Shown here: piece after piece, positions 63,283 to 64,000 of the stretch
Position numbering within the stretch: position 1 is the stretch's first letter
Layout: every line of letters begins with the position of its first letter
Source of the DNA: Rhizobacter sp. AJA081-3
GTDB taxonomy: Bacteria > Pseudomonadota > Gammaproteobacteria > Burkholderiales > Burkholderiaceae_C
Length of the DNA stretch: 64,000 nucleotides
Reading direction: 5' to 3'
Assembly (NCBI RefSeq): GCF_017795745.1
Contig: NZ_CP059067.1
Location: 1,488,001 to 1,552,000, forward strand
The notes under the pieces: model-generated
The model's database searches: none
Seen by the model: only the letters and a program-made list of their open reading frames with translations
What the model was told of the DNA's origin: nothing
Made by a program: the position numbers and the translations under genes

Positions 63283-64000
63283 TCAGGCCACCTTGCGGGC
63301 TTCGCCGCTGCCGAAGAGGTTGCTCGTGCAGCGGCCGCAGATCGCCGGGTGCGCCGGGTCGTGGCCGACGTCGTCGCGCCAGTGCCAGCAGCGGTCGCAC
63401 TTCTGCGCCGTCGAGGGCGCCACCGCGACGGCCAGTTCGGTGCCGGCGATCAGCGTCGCCGCCGAGGTGATGGTGACGAAGCGCAGGTCGTCGCCCAGCG
63501 CGGCGAGCAGCGCGTGGTCGGCAGCGCCGGCGGTGATCTTCAGGTTCGCCTGCAGCGAGGAGCCGACGAGGCCCGCAGTGCGCACCGCCTCGATCTCCTT
63601 GTTGGCCAGGTCGCGGATCTCGCGAATGCGCGTCCACTTCGCGAGCAGCGCCTCGTCAGGGGCGGGGAAGGCCCAGTAGGTCTCGGCGAAGATCGAGGAC
63701 GACTTCTCCGGCGCGAACACCTTCCACGCTTCTTCGGCGGTGAAGCTGAGGAAGGGCGCCATCCAGCGCAGCATGGCGTGCGTGATCTGCCACAAGGCCG
63801 TCTGCGCCGAGCGCCGCGCGAGCGACTTCGGCGCGGTGGTGTACAGGCGATCCTTCAGCACGTCGAGGTAGAAGGCGCCGAGGTCTTCCGAGCAGAACAC
63901 CTGAAGCTTGGCCACCACCGGGTGGAATTCGTAGACCTCGTAGTGCGCCAGCACCTCGGCCTGGAATTGCGCCGCGCGCGACAGCGCCCAGCGGTCGATC
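63283..64000 (-). CDS. ileS: Isoleucyl-tRNA synthetase, C-terminal part (5' end outside the window)
   Basis: This is the C-terminal ~239 residues of IleRS, continuing to the right edge: the anticodon-binding helical domain ([40 protein letters not shown]) and the zinc-finger C-terminus CDRCWHW...CGRC. Charging tRNA-Ile is essential. The start codon lies beyond the window; the first internal Met is not the start because the frame stays open and conserved upstream of it. Confidence 0.97.
   Translation of the reverse strand, partial: IDRWALSRAAQFQAEVLAHYEVYEFHPVVAKLQVFCSEDLGAFYLDVLKDRLYTTAPKSLARRSAQTALWQITHAMLRWMAPFLSFTAEEAWKVFAPEKSSSIFAETYWAFPAPDEALLAKWTRIREIRDLANKEIEAVRTAGLVGSSLQANLKITAGAADHALLAALGDDLRFVTITSAATLIAGTELAVAVAPSTAQKCDRCWHWRDDVGHDPAHPAICGRCTSNLFGSGEARKVA

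Overview
The window reads as chromosome of a high-GC betaproteobacterium. The xylose, kynurenine and 2-aminobenzoyl-CoA gene sets, the DUF4399, DUF2189 and DUF2007 families and the ileS-lspA pair all fit Burkholderiales, most likely the Rubrivivax/Leptothrix/Piscinibacter lineage; this placement is an inference from gene content. Coding density is very high. I see no tRNA, rRNA, CRISPR array, transposase or phage gene.

1-17.8 kb, signalling and lipid genes. Two GGDEF-EAL proteins (the first cut by the window edge) overlap by 4 bp. They are followed by three large proteins that each carry a CRP-type cyclic-nucleotide-binding domain: glutaminase-STAS-cNBD, cNBD-patatin and SulP-STAS-cNBD. Between them lies an acyl-CoA hydrolase/CoA-transferase fused to a GNAT domain. 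An unrecognised secreted protein and a zinc-ribbon/class III cyclase/ATPase/TPR protein come next, so a possible second-messenger maker sits close to three possible readers. Phosphatidylserine decarboxylase closes the block.

18-20.4 kb, chemotaxis. A secreted stand-alone Cache-type protein precedes a methyl-accepting chemotaxis protein with a C-terminal CheR/CheB tether.

20.4-34.4 kb, tryptophan/anthranilate catabolism. kynB-kynU-kynA (minus strand, ATGA overlaps) make anthranilate from formylkynurenine and tryptophan. Divergently from them run 2-aminobenzoyl-CoA monooxygenase/reductase, MarR, enoyl-CoA hydratase, acyl-CoA dehydrogenase, 2-aminobenzoate-CoA ligase, a Rid-family protein, an EamA permease and an SDR. 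Together these should take tryptophan to ring-reduced CoA thioesters. A second EamA permease, a DUF2007 protein, a quinone oxidoreductase and a 63-aa protein follow.

34.5-47.1 kb, polyol or ketose catabolism (minus strand). A sugar-phosphate isomerase-like protein and a Gfo/Idh/MocA dehydrogenase lie upstream of a LacI-type regulator, a complete ABC importer (binding protein, two permeases, a small membrane protein, two ATPases), DhaL, DhaK and an amidohydrolase. A diverged 108-bp inverted duplication lies inside this operon, between the small membrane protein and the first ATPase gene.

47.2-57.8 kb, xylose locus (minus strand): LacI regulator, xylB, xylA, xylF, xylH and a half-length xylG. 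Two secreted proteins are tightly attached to its 3' end: an FG-GAP/ASPIC-UnbV protein and a vanadium-haloperoxidase-like protein.

58-64 kb, envelope genes: L,D-transpeptidase-like protein, TonB-C-like secreted protein, DUF2189 membrane protein, ABC1/UbiB-type kinase, tandem DUF4399 protein, lspA and the 3' end of ileS.
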